A stretch of DNA of 64,000 nt, from positions 1,809,444 through 1,873,443 of the forward strand of contig NZ_FVZC01000009.1 in NCBI RefSeq assembly GCF_900166585.1. The letters run 5' to 3'. This DNA comes from Mesobacillus jeotgali (lineage in GTDB: Bacteria > Bacillota > Bacilli > Bacillales > Cytobacillaceae). Positions 18,543-27,349 of the stretch are shown here, in pieces (position 1 is the first letter of the stretch; every line of letters starts with the position of its first letter). Below the pieces are notes generated by a model, which was not told where the DNA came from, ran no database searches, and saw only the letters and a program-made list of their open reading frames with translations. The position numbers and the translations under genes were made by a program.

Positions 18543-18954
18543 TTTTATCACCAGATTTCTCTTTCACTATGTTTCTCCAGTCGAGATCGCCCCGTTCAAT
18601 GCCTTTAACCAGAATTTCCGCTGTCCCCATATTCGTTGCCAGCGGGACTGCATATACATCACATAGACGTACGAGGGCAGTAACATCAGGTTCATGCGGC
18701 TGTGCTGTCAAAGGATCCCTGAAGAAAAATACTGCATCCATTTGATTGTTTGCAATACGGGCACCTATTTCCTGATCACCGCCAAGCGGACCAGACTGGA
18801 ATCTCTGAATCTGTAACCCAGTTGCTTCAATTATCCGCAGGCCAGTCGTTCCGGTCGCAAATAATGTATGCTGTCCAAAAATCTCTTTATACGCGACTGC
18901 GAATCCCACTAAATCATCCTTCTTCTTATCATGGGCGATTAAGGCAATATTCAT
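18523..18954 (-). CDS. mgsA: Methylglyoxal synthase
   Basis: Converts dihydroxyacetone phosphate to methylglyoxal. Signatures are [21 protein letters not shown], the phosphate-binding [12 protein letters not shown] and the active-site [14 protein letters not shown]. At 143 residues it is slightly longer than usual at the C-terminus. GGGGAGAACTT precedes its ATG. It lies in the dapB-mgsA-bshB1-bshA-cca-birA run; bacillithiol genes beside a methylglyoxal producer make sense because bacillithiol helps detoxify this aldehyde. Confidence 0.96.
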   Translation of the reverse strand: MNIALIAHDKKKDDLVGFAVAYKEIFGQHTLFATGTTGLRIIEATGLQIQRFQSGPLGGDQEIGARIANNQMDAVFFFRDPLTAQPHEPDVTALVRLCDVYAVPLATNMGTAEILVKGIERGDLDWRNIVKEKSGDKNGSKEA

Positions 18955-18964
18955 AAGTTCTCCC

Positions 18965-19768
18965 CTATTCGATGATATTCTCTAATCCGTAAACAAAAGC
19001 ATCCATTTTCATGACTGTATCAACAGCAAGCTTTACTCCCGACATAAAAGAGCTGCGATTGTAGGAGTCATGGCGAATCGTAAGTGTCTGCCCGTCCGCA
19101 CCAAATAGAACCTGCTGGTGGGCAATCAAACCTGGAAGCCTTACTGAATGGATATGCATTCCTTCATAATCAGCACCTCGAGCACCTTGAAGGGTTTCTT
19201 TTTCCTCCTTATGTCCCTGCTTTTTCGCTTCCCTGACATCGGAGATCATCTGGGCTGTTTTCACTGCCGTACCTGATGGCGCATCAAGTTTTTGGTCATG
19301 ATGAAGTTCAATAATTTCTACATCACTGAAATACTTCGCGGCCATTTGCGAAAATTTCATCATTAAAACAGCCCCTACAGCAAAGTTTGGCGCAATAACA
19401 CAGCCTGTTTCCTGTTCAGCGCACAGCTGCTCGAGTTCAGCCAGGTCTTCATCCGAAAAACCGGTAGTCCCCACTACAGGGCGGACTTTGTATTTCAAAG
19501 CAGTTTTTGTATGGAACATCCCTACTTCAGGGGTCGTCAAATCTATTAGAACATCTGGTTTGACCTCTTGAAGACATCTCTCAAAATCGGTATAGATTAA
19601 AGCGTCGCTATTCGGGAAACCATCAAGTTCCCCAACTTTCATTCCTTCGAATTTACGGTCTACGACCCCCACCAGTTCGTATGCTTCCGTTCCTAGTACA
19701 AGGTTGACAGCCTCTTTTCCCATCCTCCCACGTGGTCCTGCAATGACAATTTTAACTTTTCCCATCAT
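18965..19768 (-). CDS. dapB: 4-hydroxy-tetrahydrodipicolinate reductase
   Basis: NAD(P)H-dependent step of the diaminopimelate/lysine pathway; its product pathway also supplies dipicolinate precursors for spores. Nucleotide-binding loop [22 protein letters not shown], and the catalytic [15 protein letters not shown] segment are all visible. At 267 residues length is normal. It is 12 bp downstream of ypjD. Confidence 0.97.
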   Translation of the reverse strand: MMGKVKIVIAGPRGRMGKEAVNLVLGTEAYELVGVVDRKFEGMKVGELDGFPNSDALIYTDFERCLQEVKPDVLIDLTTPEVGMFHTKTALKYKVRPVVGTTGFSDEDLAELEQLCAEQETGCVIAPNFAVGAVLMMKFSQMAAKYFSDVEIIELHHDQKLDAPSGTAVKTAQMISDVREAKKQGHKEEKETLQGARGADYEGMHIHSVRLPGLIAHQQVLFGADGQTLTIRHDSYNRSSFMSGVKLAVDTVMKMDAFVYGLENIIE

Positions 19769-19780
19769 TTTCCCTCTCCT

Positions 19781-20119
19781 TTAGCTGTCTTTTCTTGTCC
19801 AGCGGTCTTTGTCCCTTGTATTGAATTTTTCCATCACCCTGTTATGTGCTTCTTCAAGGTCTATATTTAAAGAGTTGGCAAAGCAAATCATCACGAACAG
19901 CATATCTCCCAGCTCTTCTTCAATTGTTTTTTCATCTTCATCTTTTTTCTTAGGCTTTTCTCCATAGAAATGGTTCACCTCACGGGCCAGCTCACCGAGT
20001 TCCTCGGTCATGCGTGCCGTCAAGGCCAGGGGGCTGAAATACCCTTCTTTGAATTGACTTATGTATGCGTCCACTTCCTGCTGGAGTTCTTTCATCGTTT
20101 TGTTACTCAAGAAATTCAC
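19781..20119 (-). CDS. ypjD: MazG-like nucleotide pyrophosphohydrolase YpjD
   Basis: All-alpha NTP pyrophosphohydrolase family. The metal-binding motif EELGELAREVNH with the later EEELGDMLFV is characteristic. At 112 residues it matches B. subtilis YpjD, including the end NTRDKDRWTRK. The start is GTG at 20119 or TTG at 20110. It heads the ypjD-dapB-mgsA-bshB1-bshA-cca-birA run. Probable role is removal of non-canonical nucleotides, inferred from the family. Confidence 0.9.
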   Translation of the reverse strand: MNFLSNKTMKELQQEVDAYISQFKEGYFSPLALTARMTEELGELAREVNHFYGEKPKKKDEDEKTIEEELGDMLFVMICFANSLNIDLEEAHNRVMEKFNTRDKDRWTRKDS

Positions 20120-20149
20120 CCAACCTTCTATGTATGCTTTTCTATATCG

Positions 20150-20178
20150 ATGTTAGCTCAATGAAGAGGCTTTGACAA
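20150..20178 (-). promoter_or_regulatory. Candidate sigma-A promoter of the ypjD-dapB operon
   Basis: Minus strand TTGTCA (20178-20173), 17-base spacer, TAACAT (20155-20150). Confidence 0.45.
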
Positions 20179-20355
20179 ATATTTTTATTTCAAGGTAATT
20201 CATTGGACTATTTGGAAATTGACTAATTTAGACCTATCTGATAACTTTGCCGGCTCCCCATCATGAAGTATAAATTAAACATCACAAAAAATAGCAAGGG
20301 AAAATCAAGCATGAACATAGAAAATTCCGACTGTTCCTCCCCCTCCTGTAAAAGA

Positions 20356-20384
20356 TTGCCCTTATTGGTTATATTTTATATAAT
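20356..20384 (+). promoter_or_regulatory. Candidate sigma-A promoter of ypjC
   Basis: TTGCCC (20356-20361), 17-base spacer and a perfect TATAAT (20379-20384), about 50 bases before the start codon. Confidence 0.65.
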
Positions 20385-20435
20385 AAAAGCGTTTTAATCA
20401 GGAGAAATTAGTCCTGGTACTAGGGGGGAATTAAC

Positions 20436-21308
20436 TTGCTTCGTGGCCTTAAATTTAAAAACATCCTGTTCATTTTGCTTGGTGCCGCTATATTCTCGTT
20501 CGGCCTTGTTCATTTCAATATGCAAAATAACCTTGCCGAAGGCGGTTTTACGGGAATTACTCTCTTGCTATACTTTGTGTTTGGCTGGTCTCCTTCCATT
20601 ACAAACCTGCTCCTGAATCTGCCTCTTTTTTTCCTGGGCTGGAAGCTTCTTGGCCGGAATGTTTTTATTTATACCATTATCGGGACCGTAGGTGTTTCAA
20701 TTTTTTTGGGTGTTTTCCAGAAGTATCAAATTGAAATGCCTTTATATGAAGATTTGTTTTTAGCAGCCCTGTTCGCGGGGGTCTTTATCGGAATTGGCCT
20801 AGGAATCATTTTCCGCTATGGCGGAACGACCGGCGGAGTCGACATTATCGCAAGACTGGCACAGAAATATTTTGGCTGGACGATGGGCCGGACAATGTTT
20901 ATGTTCGACTTTGGAGTCATTACTCTATCACTAATTACATATTTAAACTATCGGGAAGCCATGTACACTCTCGTCGTGGTATTTGTAGGAGCCAGGGTGA
21001 TTGATTTCATGCAGGAAGGTTCTTACGCTGCAAGAGGAGCGATGATCATATCGAATAGCAATGAAGAAATCGCCGCGAAAATAATGAAGGAAATGGACCG
21101 CGGGGTCACTAGCCTGAAAGCCGTAGGTTCATATACAAAAGCAGAAAGAGATGTCCTGTATTGTGTAGTGGCGAAGAATGAAATCGTACGTTTAAAGAGC
21201 GTGATCAATTCAGTTGATCCCCACGCATTTGTTTCGGTTACTGTCGTTCATGACGTGCTCGGTGAAGGGTTTACGCTTGACGAAAATAAACTTCCTTTAG
21301 AAAGATAA
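20436..21308 (+). CDS. ypjC: YitT-family membrane protein (YpjC-like)
   Basis: Integral membrane protein with about five to six hydrophobic segments (for example NILFILLGAAIFSFGLVHF and FLAALFAGVFIGIGLGII) and a C-terminal cytoplasmic DUF2179 domain (GAMIISNSNEEIAAKIM...). The family signature GGTTGGVDIIA is present. It starts with TTG at 20436 after GGGGGG. Substrate unknown. B. subtilis has a related gene, ypjC, at this locus in the same direction as its neighbours; here it is on the opposite strand. Confidence 0.85.
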   Translation: MLRGLKFKNILFILLGAAIFSFGLVHFNMQNNLAEGGFTGITLLLYFVFGWSPSITNLLLNLPLFFLGWKLLGRNVFIYTIIGTVGVSIFLGVFQKYQIEMPLYEDLFLAALFAGVFIGIGLGIIFRYGGTTGGVDIIARLAQKYFGWTMGRTMFMFDFGVITLSLITYLNYREAMYTLVVVFVGARVIDFMQEGSYAARGAMIISNSNEEIAAKIMKEMDRGVTSLKAVGSYTKAERDVLYCVVAKNEIVRLKSVINSVDPHAFVSVTVVHDVLGEGFTLDENKLPLER

Positions 21309-21338
21309 AAAAAATCCGGACATGTCCGGATTTTTTTT
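21307..21338. terminator. Bidirectional terminator ypjC / yugP
   Basis: A8-TCCGGACATGTCCGGA-T8, a nearly perfect palindrome between two convergent genes. Confidence 0.9.
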
Positions 21339-22011
21339 ATTCTTCACTAGTCATCCCAGTGTAAATCATTACTAAACGAACCAATTCAAGAACAGCAACA
21401 GCTGCGGCAGCTACATATGTCAAAGCTGCAGCATTCAAAACCTTCTTTGTTTCTCTTTCTTCGTCATTGCGGATGATTCCAGCAGAAACCACTTGATCCA
21501 TAGCACGGTTAGATGCATTGAATTCTACCGGAAGAGTAATGACCTGGAACAGAACGGCAGCAGCCATGAACATAATACCGAGCAGGAGCATGCCGCTTAG
21601 ATTAGCGAAAATCCCGATCATGATCAGAATCCATGAGAAGTTTGAGCCAAGACTCGCCACGGGAACAAGAGCATGACGGAATCGAAGAAATGAATAATCC
21701 TCGGCATCCTGGATGGCATGGCCAACTTCATGGGCAGCAATTGCTGCTGCGGCAACAGAATGGCCGAAAAAGTTCCCTGACGATAAACGTACAACTTTTG
21801 CACGCGGATCATAGTGGTCACTTAAATAACCTCTGGTTTCTTCAACCCCGACATTGTAAAGGCCGTTATCATCGAGGATTTTACGTGCTACTTCTGCACC
21901 CGTCATTTGTGAAGAAGATGCAACCTTTGAGTACTTCTTGTATGCACCTTTTACCTTGAATTGAGCCCATAATGGGATCAAAATAATAATCGCGAAATAA
22001 ATTAAATACAT
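21337..22011 (-). CDS. Zinc metallopeptidase, YugP type
   Basis: Membrane-bound neutral zinc peptidase family. There is an N-terminal membrane segment (LIYFAIIILIPLWAQF), the zinc motif HEVGH in AIAAHEVGHAIQDAED, and three further hydrophobic segments. The NFFGHSVAAAA segment before the motif is typical. At 224 residues it is normal for YugP. In B. subtilis yugP lies elsewhere, so its place between ypjC and ypjB is a local difference. Substrate unknown. Confidence 0.88.
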   Translation of the reverse strand: MYLIYFAIIILIPLWAQFKVKGAYKKYSKVASSSQMTGAEVARKILDDNGLYNVGVEETRGYLSDHYDPRAKVVRLSSGNFFGHSVAAAAIAAHEVGHAIQDAEDYSFLRFRHALVPVASLGSNFSWILIMIGIFANLSGMLLLGIMFMAAAVLFQVITLPVEFNASNRAMDQVVSAGIIRNDEERETKKVLNAAALTYVAAAAVAVLELVRLVMIYTGMTSEE

Positions 22012-22072
22012 CTAGAACCTCCTCTTACTACTCATGCTGTTAATACCATTTTATAAACACTTAGATAAGCTG

Positions 22073-22867
22073 TCAATTTTTTCGTTCTTTTTGGACATCC
22101 CTAGTTTTCTCGCTGTTCCCTTTATATTTTCTCCAGCCGACATAAGACAATGTAAGAATAATGATGCTTCCCGTCGAAATCATTACCCACCACAGTGAGG
22201 GATCCGCTTCGTCTTCGGTCATATCATCAAAAATATTCTGTAAATCCGATTCCAGTGCCTCCAGCTCTTCCTGGCTGGAAGCCTCCTGAAGAACCTGTGG
22301 CCGATACTGGTCAATAAAGCTGACTTTAGCATCGACTTTTTGGATCCTTTCCGGAGTGATATCTATCTTCATACTTGGATGGATAACATTATACATGGCA
22401 AGGAATGAATTCAGGTTGGAGTGGAACTGGTCATTGTCCCCTTCGTAAGCAGCCGTTTTCATATCATTAAAAACCGTCATGATCGGGCCTTCCATCTCTG
22501 CCCATAACGGTTGGTGAGTAGAGGCAATTGCATCAATTACCAGCCGGAATTTTGTCACCCTGTTCATCCTTTCTGCATGACCAAGATCAACGTTCCCGAC
22601 TGCTTCCAATGCTTCATCATGTGCTACGGTTATAATGCGCAATTCGTCCATTGAAAACGGACGGCCATTGCCAGCCACCAGCAAAAATTCTTCTGAAAAA
22701 TGCTCAAGCATTCTGTTAGCATCATCATATCGGTGAAGCTTGACCATCTGGAGTGCCTGGTCTGATATATTGTCCAGCTCTTCAACAGGCGACTGTGGTT
22801 CTGCGTATACTGCGAACGGCGCCATTATCAACAGCACCGAAAATAATAAAATGAATTTTGCTTTCAT
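22073..22867 (-). CDS. ypjB: Sporulation protein YpjB
   Basis: A signal peptide (MKAKFILLFSVLLIMAPFAVYA) is followed by a helical extracellular domain and a C-terminal membrane segment (WWVMISTGSIIILTLSYVGW). I chose ATG at 22867 after GAGGGGGGA. Position next to ypjA and upstream-to-downstream order with qcrC match B. subtilis YpjB, which is annotated as sporulation protein. Molecular function unknown. Confidence 0.85.
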   Translation of the reverse strand: MKAKFILLFSVLLIMAPFAVYAEPQSPVEELDNISDQALQMVKLHRYDDANRMLEHFSEEFLLVAGNGRPFSMDELRIITVAHDEALEAVGNVDLGHAERMNRVTKFRLVIDAIASTHQPLWAEMEGPIMTVFNDMKTAAYEGDNDQFHSNLNSFLAMYNVIHPSMKIDITPERIQKVDAKVSFIDQYRPQVLQEASSQEELEALESDLQNIFDDMTEDEADPSLWWVMISTGSIIILTLSYVGWRKYKGNSEKTRDVQKERKN

Positions 22868-22937
22868 TTTTGTCCCCCCTCTAAATACTATTAAAATGTA
22901 TGAGAGGGTGGACAAGGTTAGACCATAATTCAGGTGG

Positions 22938-23546
22938 TTATCTAGATCTTTTTAGCGAAAGAGAGAAGCGGCCTGGCCTTAGGCCAAAGTAATATCCAAT
23001 ACCGATCGAGAAAATACTCAGCCAGAATGTAAAATACCCTATCTGGTCCATATATAAATCTAGCGTATGGTACCTTGGCATCATTTCAAAAACATAATCA
23101 ATGATTTCGTTATGCAGGACGATAATAGCGGCAGCGATCAGGTGCCATGGTTTCATTCGATAGAAAGGCGCATATAGGACACCTTCGACTGCCATTGCAA
23201 AATGGGATGCCATCAGCATGAGTCCAATCCAATCCAGCTGTCCGGAGACGAAGTAAACCATTAAATTCATAACGACTGCCCATAATCCGTACTTCACCAG
23301 GCTGACAATCGCCAATGCCTCCATTAGCGGCCAGTTTTTCCCCAATAAAAATGCCCCTAAAACAAAGACAAAGAACAAGCTGGCAGTCGGGCTATCAGGC
23401 ACAAAAAGCAAAAAACGAGGAGGCGTATCCACAAGCTGCCATTTATACCAGTAATAACCGTAAGCAGTCCCCAGGACATTCACCCAAAATAACATCCACA
23501 GTACAGCTCGGTTCCCTAGTAAAGGATATAAATTCTTCATCATCAT
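22938..23546 (-). CDS. ypjA: YpjA integral membrane protein (DUF1405)
   Basis: About 202 residues with several hydrophobic helices (for example AVLWMLFWVNVLGTAYGYYW and IGLMLMASHFAMAVEGVLY) and charged histidine/tryptophan-rich loops (YRMKPWHLIAA). ATG at 23546 follows GGAG; upstream in-frame starts are less well placed. It follows qcrC on the same strand, as in B. subtilis, but a strong terminator lies between them. Function unknown. Confidence 0.85.
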   Translation of the reverse strand: MMMKNLYPLLGNRAVLWMLFWVNVLGTAYGYYWYKWQLVDTPPRFLLFVPDSPTASLFFVFVLGAFLLGKNWPLMEALAIVSLVKYGLWAVVMNLMVYFVSGQLDWIGLMLMASHFAMAVEGVLYAPFYRMKPWHLIAAAIIVLHNEIIDYVFEMMPRYHTLDLYMDQIGYFTFWLSIFSIGIGYYFGLRPGRFSLSLKRSR

Positions 23547-23627
23547 TACTGCTCCATTCCTTTTTTCTATCACTATTATTACAGTTTATTGAAAATAAAC
23601 CAAGTTCTTCTGATTAAAGCAGCAATA

Positions 23628-23661
23628 AAAAGAACCTGCAAGATTCATTGCAGGTTCTTTT
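23628..23661 (-). terminator. Terminator of the qcrABC operon
   Basis: AAAAGAACCTGCAA / TTGCAGGTTCTTTT with a six-base loop, directly after qcrC. Confidence 0.88.
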
Positions 23662-23665
23662 GATA

Positions 23666-24424
23666 TTATTTGCTAAGGCCGTCGATAAACTCAGAAAGTG
23701 TCTTAAGTTCTTCGTCCGTTCCTTTGAATACTGCAGGCATGCTTCCTTTACCATTCTTGGCAACCTTAGCAATTTCTTCAGCATTTAATTTTGTTTCAAG
23801 CAAGCTTGGTGCTGCGGCACCCCCAGCAAGTTCTCCTCCATGACAAGAAGTACATGTTTGTGCCTGGGCGATTTTGTATCCATCAGAATTCTTGTCGACT
23901 TCGACATCCAGGATCTGCCCCTGTTTTTCAGCCGCTTCCCAGTCATGGGTTGCTACTGATTCCCATGTAAGATAGAAAACTGAAGCAAGCGCTAACAGCA
24001 TAAATCCTGTCGCAAGCGGACGTTTTGACGGACGGCGCTCAGGACCACGGTCAATGAACGGTGCAAGTAAAAGTGCTCCAAAGGCAAGTCCAGGGATAAC
24101 CATTGCTCCGATTACTGTATAAGGACCGGAAGCATATGAATATTTAAGCAATTGATATAAGAATAAGAAATACCAGTCTGGCAATGGAATATAAGCAGTA
24201 TCAGTCGGATCGGCAATCCTCTCAAGCGGAGACGGGTGAGCAATGGTCAAGCTCAAGTATCCGATTAGAAAGACGGCACCGACCATCCATTCCTTCAACA
24301 AGAAGTTAGGCCAAAACGCTTCCGTTTTGCCAGGGTATTCCGAGTAGTCTTTCGGAATATTAGGCTTACGTTCTGCAGGGACACGTGAGTCTCCTACGAA
24401 CTTCATACCTTTACCACGATGCAT
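23666..24424 (-). CDS. qcrC: Menaquinol:cytochrome c reductase cytochrome b/c subunit QcrC
   Basis: Subunit of the bc-type complex fusing a subunit-IV-like membrane part (LKEWMVGAVFLIGYLSLTIA, PLPDWYFLFLYQLLKY) with a C-terminal cytochrome c domain carrying the heme motif CTSCH (TCTSCHGGELAGG). At 252 residues it is close to the B. subtilis protein throughout. It is third in qcrA-qcrB-qcrC. The complex takes electrons from menaquinol, whose side chain and methylation enzymes are encoded later in the window. Confidence 0.97.
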   Translation of the reverse strand: MHRGKGMKFVGDSRVPAERKPNIPKDYSEYPGKTEAFWPNFLLKEWMVGAVFLIGYLSLTIAHPSPLERIADPTDTAYIPLPDWYFLFLYQLLKYSYASGPYTVIGAMVIPGLAFGALLLAPFIDRGPERRPSKRPLATGFMLLALASVFYLTWESVATHDWEAAEKQGQILDVEVDKNSDGYKIAQAQTCTSCHGGELAGGAAAPSLLETKLNAEEIAKVAKNGKGSMPAVFKGTDEELKTLSEFIDGLSK

Positions 24425-24492
24425 CGAGCAATCCCCTCCTTTTTCCGTATCGTTGAGTGTTTCTTACACCCACTCAACATTCATTCGATTTT

Positions 24493-25167
24493 TTACAATG
24501 GACCTGAAATACCTTGCTTTCGAATCATCAGGAAGTGCGCTCCCATCAAACCTAGCAATGCTGCAGGCAGGAAGAATACGTGGATCGCAAAGAAACGAGT
24601 CAAGGTCTGTGCACCAACGATCGTTGAGTGCCCGGAAAGCAGTGTTTTCACATACGGCCCAATTAATGGTACCGCTTCTGCAATCTGCAATGTAACCTTA
24701 GTTGCGAATAATGCTTTCATATCCCATGGAAGCAGATATCCAGTTAAGCCAAGGGCCAGCATTACGAAGAAAATTAAAACTCCGACAACCCAGTTTAATT
24801 CACGTGGTTTCTTATACGCGCCCTGGAAGAACACGCGTAGCGTATGTAAAAACATCATGACGATTACAAGGCTCGCACCCCAGTGATGCATACCGCGGAC
24901 AATTTGTCCAAACGCTACTTGGTTTTGAAGATAATATACAGACTCCCATGCGTTTTTGATGTCCGGCACATAATACATTGTCAGGAACATCCCGGATAGG
25001 ATCTGGATGACTGTGATGAAAAACGTAAGACCTCCGAAGCAGTACACGAACGCAGAAAAATGATGCGCCGGGTTAACGTGCTCAGGTACCTCATGGTCTG
25101 CAATATCTCGCCACAAAGGCGTAATATCCAAACGCTCATCTACCCAATCGTAAATTTTGTTTAACAA
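24493..25167 (-). CDS. qcrB: Menaquinol:cytochrome c reductase cytochrome b subunit QcrB
   Basis: b6-type cytochrome with four membrane helices carrying the heme histidines (for example RGMHHWGASLVIVMMFLHTLR and FAIHVFFLPAALLGLMGAHF). The quinone-site region GLTGYLLPWD is conserved. At 224 residues it is normal. It is separated from qcrA by three bases. Confidence 0.97.
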   Translation of the reverse strand: MLNKIYDWVDERLDITPLWRDIADHEVPEHVNPAHHFSAFVYCFGGLTFFITVIQILSGMFLTMYYVPDIKNAWESVYYLQNQVAFGQIVRGMHHWGASLVIVMMFLHTLRVFFQGAYKKPRELNWVVGVLIFFVMLALGLTGYLLPWDMKALFATKVTLQIAEAVPLIGPYVKTLLSGHSTIVGAQTLTRFFAIHVFFLPAALLGLMGAHFLMIRKQGISGPL

Positions 25168-25170
25168 TGA

Positions 25171-25677
25171 TTACGCCCCCTTCCGTGGTTCGGCTTTTCC
25201 TACATAAAGGAATCCGTCTTTCTCTTTTGTTGGATATACATCCAATGGTGCCAAAGGTGGTGTACCTGGCACGTTTGTTCCATCTTTCTCATAACGGCCG
25301 TAGTGGCAAGGGCAGAAGAACTGATCAGGATGCTCCTTATCAGTACCCCAGTCTACAACACAGCCAAGGTGCTTACAAACAGGAGACAATGCTACGATCT
25401 TTCCATCTTCACCCTTAAATACCCATGCTGTTCCCGTTTCTTCGGATTCATACCATGCATCTTTTTGTGTGAATTTAAAGTTGACTTTTTGCGGTTCTTT
25501 TGTGATATCTGCGATCTTTAACGGAGTCGCAATAAAATCTCCCGCATCTTCACCCCTAAGTACAGGATCCACGGCAAAGCGAACCATTGGCATCAACATC
25601 CCTGCAGCCATGAAACCGCCTACACCTGTTAGAGTATAGTTTAAGAATTGACGTCTTGAAACACGATGCTTACTCAC
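25171..25677 (-). CDS. qcrA: Menaquinol:cytochrome c reductase Rieske iron-sulfur subunit QcrA
   Basis: Rieske protein with a twin-arginine type N-terminus (SRRQFLNYTL then a glycine-rich hydrophobic segment) and the [2Fe-2S] boxes CKHLGC and CPCHYG. At 168 residues it is normal. It heads qcrABC and its start follows a GGGGGGAAT site. Confidence 0.97.
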   Translation of the reverse strand: MSKHRVSRRQFLNYTLTGVGGFMAAGMLMPMVRFAVDPVLRGEDAGDFIATPLKIADITKEPQKVNFKFTQKDAWYESEETGTAWVFKGEDGKIVALSPVCKHLGCVVDWGTDKEHPDQFFCPCHYGRYEKDGTNVPGTPPLAPLDVYPTKEKDGFLYVGKAEPRKGA

Positions 25678-25753
25678 GCTATTCCCCCCTCTATTACCAA
25701 GTTAAGTCCCCTACGGACATAATTTAAACACATTTTAAAACTAGGACATAACC

Positions 25754-25782
25754 ATGATATATCAATCTCATTACAAAATCAA
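25754..25782 (-). promoter_or_regulatory. Candidate sigma-A promoter of qcrABC
   Basis: Minus strand TTGATT (25782-25777), 17-base spacer, TATCAT (25759-25754), about 75 bases upstream of qcrA. Confidence 0.55.
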
Positions 25783-25832
25783 TATAATACTATGTTGAAA
25801 ACATTTTTCGCAGTGATAAAAATAACACCGAG

Positions 25833-26288
25833 TTATTCTTCTTCCCATTTCTCTGTGAACAAAGATAATAATTGCACAACCTGGTCCTCGACGATCGATA
25901 CCTTCTGCTGATCCTGCATATGCTCCAAAGGCAATGAAGGAAGCCATAACACATTTCCCTTAAGCTCTTTCTCTTGCTGTCTCCAGCGACTGTCAGATGT
26001 GACATAAAAAATATGCTTGAATTGCTTGTCCAATAGAGTGTTTTCCCATTCCTTCAAAGCGTTCAAGCTTCCCTCATTTTCCTTTATGTATACAAAATCA
26101 GGCAAAAGGAAGATTCTCCCCCGAAACTGCTTTTCAAGCTGTGATGTAAGAATTCCTGCGAATTCCGCCATCGAGGCATTTTGTTTCATATCTTCACCAA
26201 AAGAAACTGGCAATAAAGGGACTATTGCCGTATCCACGTACTCAGCGGCTTTTTGATACATTTCAACATCTGCTGCCACCCATTTCAT
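25833..26288 (-). CDS. ypiF: YpiF family protein (DUF2487)
   Basis: A 151-residue soluble protein, MKWVAADVEMYQKAAEYVDTA..., with repeated hydrophobic strands (GRIFLLPDFVYIKE, HIFYVTSDSRW) suggesting an alpha/beta fold. Position between ypiB and qcrA and length match B. subtilis YpiF. No catalytic motif is visible and the function is unknown. Confidence 0.8.
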   Translation of the reverse strand: MKWVAADVEMYQKAAEYVDTAIVPLLPVSFGEDMKQNASMAEFAGILTSQLEKQFRGRIFLLPDFVYIKENEGSLNALKEWENTLLDKQFKHIFYVTSDSRWRQQEKELKGNVLWLPSLPLEHMQDQQKVSIVEDQVVQLLSLFTEKWEEE

Positions 26289-26756
26289 AACACCAACTCC
26301 ATCTATCTATTAGGCTTAATTGCATGCATTATTTCTTTTAAGAACATAAGCCCTTTCATCAATTCTATAATATCATGATTAAAAATAGTTTTCGAATCGT
26401 ATGCCGGTTTCGTGTTGGGACATTTTTGAGTAACCGCCTTTGGTTATGTCCTTAGGTTTGAACCTTTCGCTGGCTTTGCCTTTAGATCTTCCAAATTTCA
26501 GCCTCCTGCTCCTGTCCGAATTTGCACCAGGTTCAGACAATTCCTCGGCTTCTAACCGCAGTTTTTTCTCCGAAGTCACACCTAGTTCAGACATTTACAC
26601 AGCTTCTCCTCCTCGTTTTGCACGAAGTCGCACCAGGTTCAGGCATTTCCTCGGCTTCTAACAGGAATTTATGCTGAGTGATTGTTCCACTCCTGACTGC
26701 CGGTTCACATATTCACTAAAATCAGGCAAAATAAAAAGCCTGCTTATGTAAGCAAG
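26289..26756 (-). repeat. Intergenic block of three ~53-bp imperfect direct repeats
   Basis: This 468-bp gap between ypiB and ypiF contains three imperfect copies with the shared core GTTCAG at 26531, 26585 and 26637, i.e. spacings of 54 and 52 bases. The best copies share CACCAGGTTCAG and TTCCTCGGCTTCTAAC. On the minus strand the copies read MPEPGATS, MSELGVTS and LSEPGANS but fall in different frames. A 71-codon frame at 26594-26379 is probably part of the repeat, not a real gene. Confidence 0.65.
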
Positions 26757-26758
26757 CT
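26737..26758 (-). terminator. Terminator after ypiB
   Basis: AGCCTGCTT / AAGCAAGCT with one mismatch and a T-rich tail on the minus strand; the 3' arm ends just before the ypiB stop. Confidence 0.6.
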
Positions 26759-27314
26759 ATAAGGAATTTACTGCGCCTAATTTTTTTAATTGCTCTGTTA
26801 GGTGTTCAAAGGCTTCCTGGTCTTGAGTGTCCAACGCCTGGTCAATCAGGGAAAGCAGTTTGTCTTTTTGGAATTTGTGGATGCTTTCCTCCAGGAATCT
26901 TTCTGCTACCATTTTGTCGCTTTCGCTGATTTGGAGCTGCCCTGGCATGTATGGGTTTTCTTCCAGCACGGCCGCAAACTGGTGGGCTTTGTTTGAAGCA
27001 TGGAAATTCAGTTGAATATAGATTTCTTCTTCCCTGTTCAAACGGATATCATGAAAAGATTTTTCAGCGTCGGTCGTCATTACATTTTCCTTGAAGAACC
27101 GGAATGGCACTTCATCCACACAATGGGTCGACATCACTAATCCCCTTGGGCAATGCTGCGCATTGTCCACAAAGTGCACCTTTTCCATCAGCTGGTCATG
27201 GCTCATCAAGTAGTTAAGGATCCAAACACATTCCCGCCTTTTCAGCTGATAATGGTTCAAAAACCAGCGGATAAAATCCTTTTTCTCGTTGACAGATACA
27301 GGGGTTGTCATTTT
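26757..27314 (-). CDS. ypiB: YpiB family protein (UPF0302)
   Basis: A soluble protein of about 185 residues: [39 protein letters not shown] and [12 protein letters not shown] are close to B. subtilis YpiB. The C-terminal part ([22 protein letters not shown]) matches the IDEAL-type helical end of the family. ATG at 27314 is chosen; the frame opens further to 27332. It follows ypiA by 35 bp on the same strand. Function unknown. Confidence 0.88.
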   Translation of the reverse strand, partial: KMTTPVSVNEKKDFIRWFLNHYQLKRRECVWILNYLMSHDQLMEKVHFVDNAQHCPRGLVMSTHCVDEVPFRFFKENVMTTDAEKSFHDIRLNREEEIYIQLNFHASNKAHQFAAVLEENPYMPGQLQISESDKMVAERFLEESIHKFQKDKLLSLIDQALDTQDQEAFEHLTEQLKKLGAVNSL

Positions 27315-27349
27315 TGAATCCCTCCTCTGCATAACTCAATTTTTTTCGG

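Larger units (their letters stand above)
20120..20435. other. Intergenic region between divergent ypjD and ypjC
   Basis: 316 bp without a credible gene. It holds a minus-strand promoter near ypjD and a plus-strand promoter near ypjC, listed separately. Nothing else is seen. Confidence 0.6.

Noticed and set aside
26379..26594. 71-codon frame between ypiB and ypiF as a gene
   Set aside because: It coincides with the repeat block, copies fall in different frames, and no clear ribosome binding site is present.
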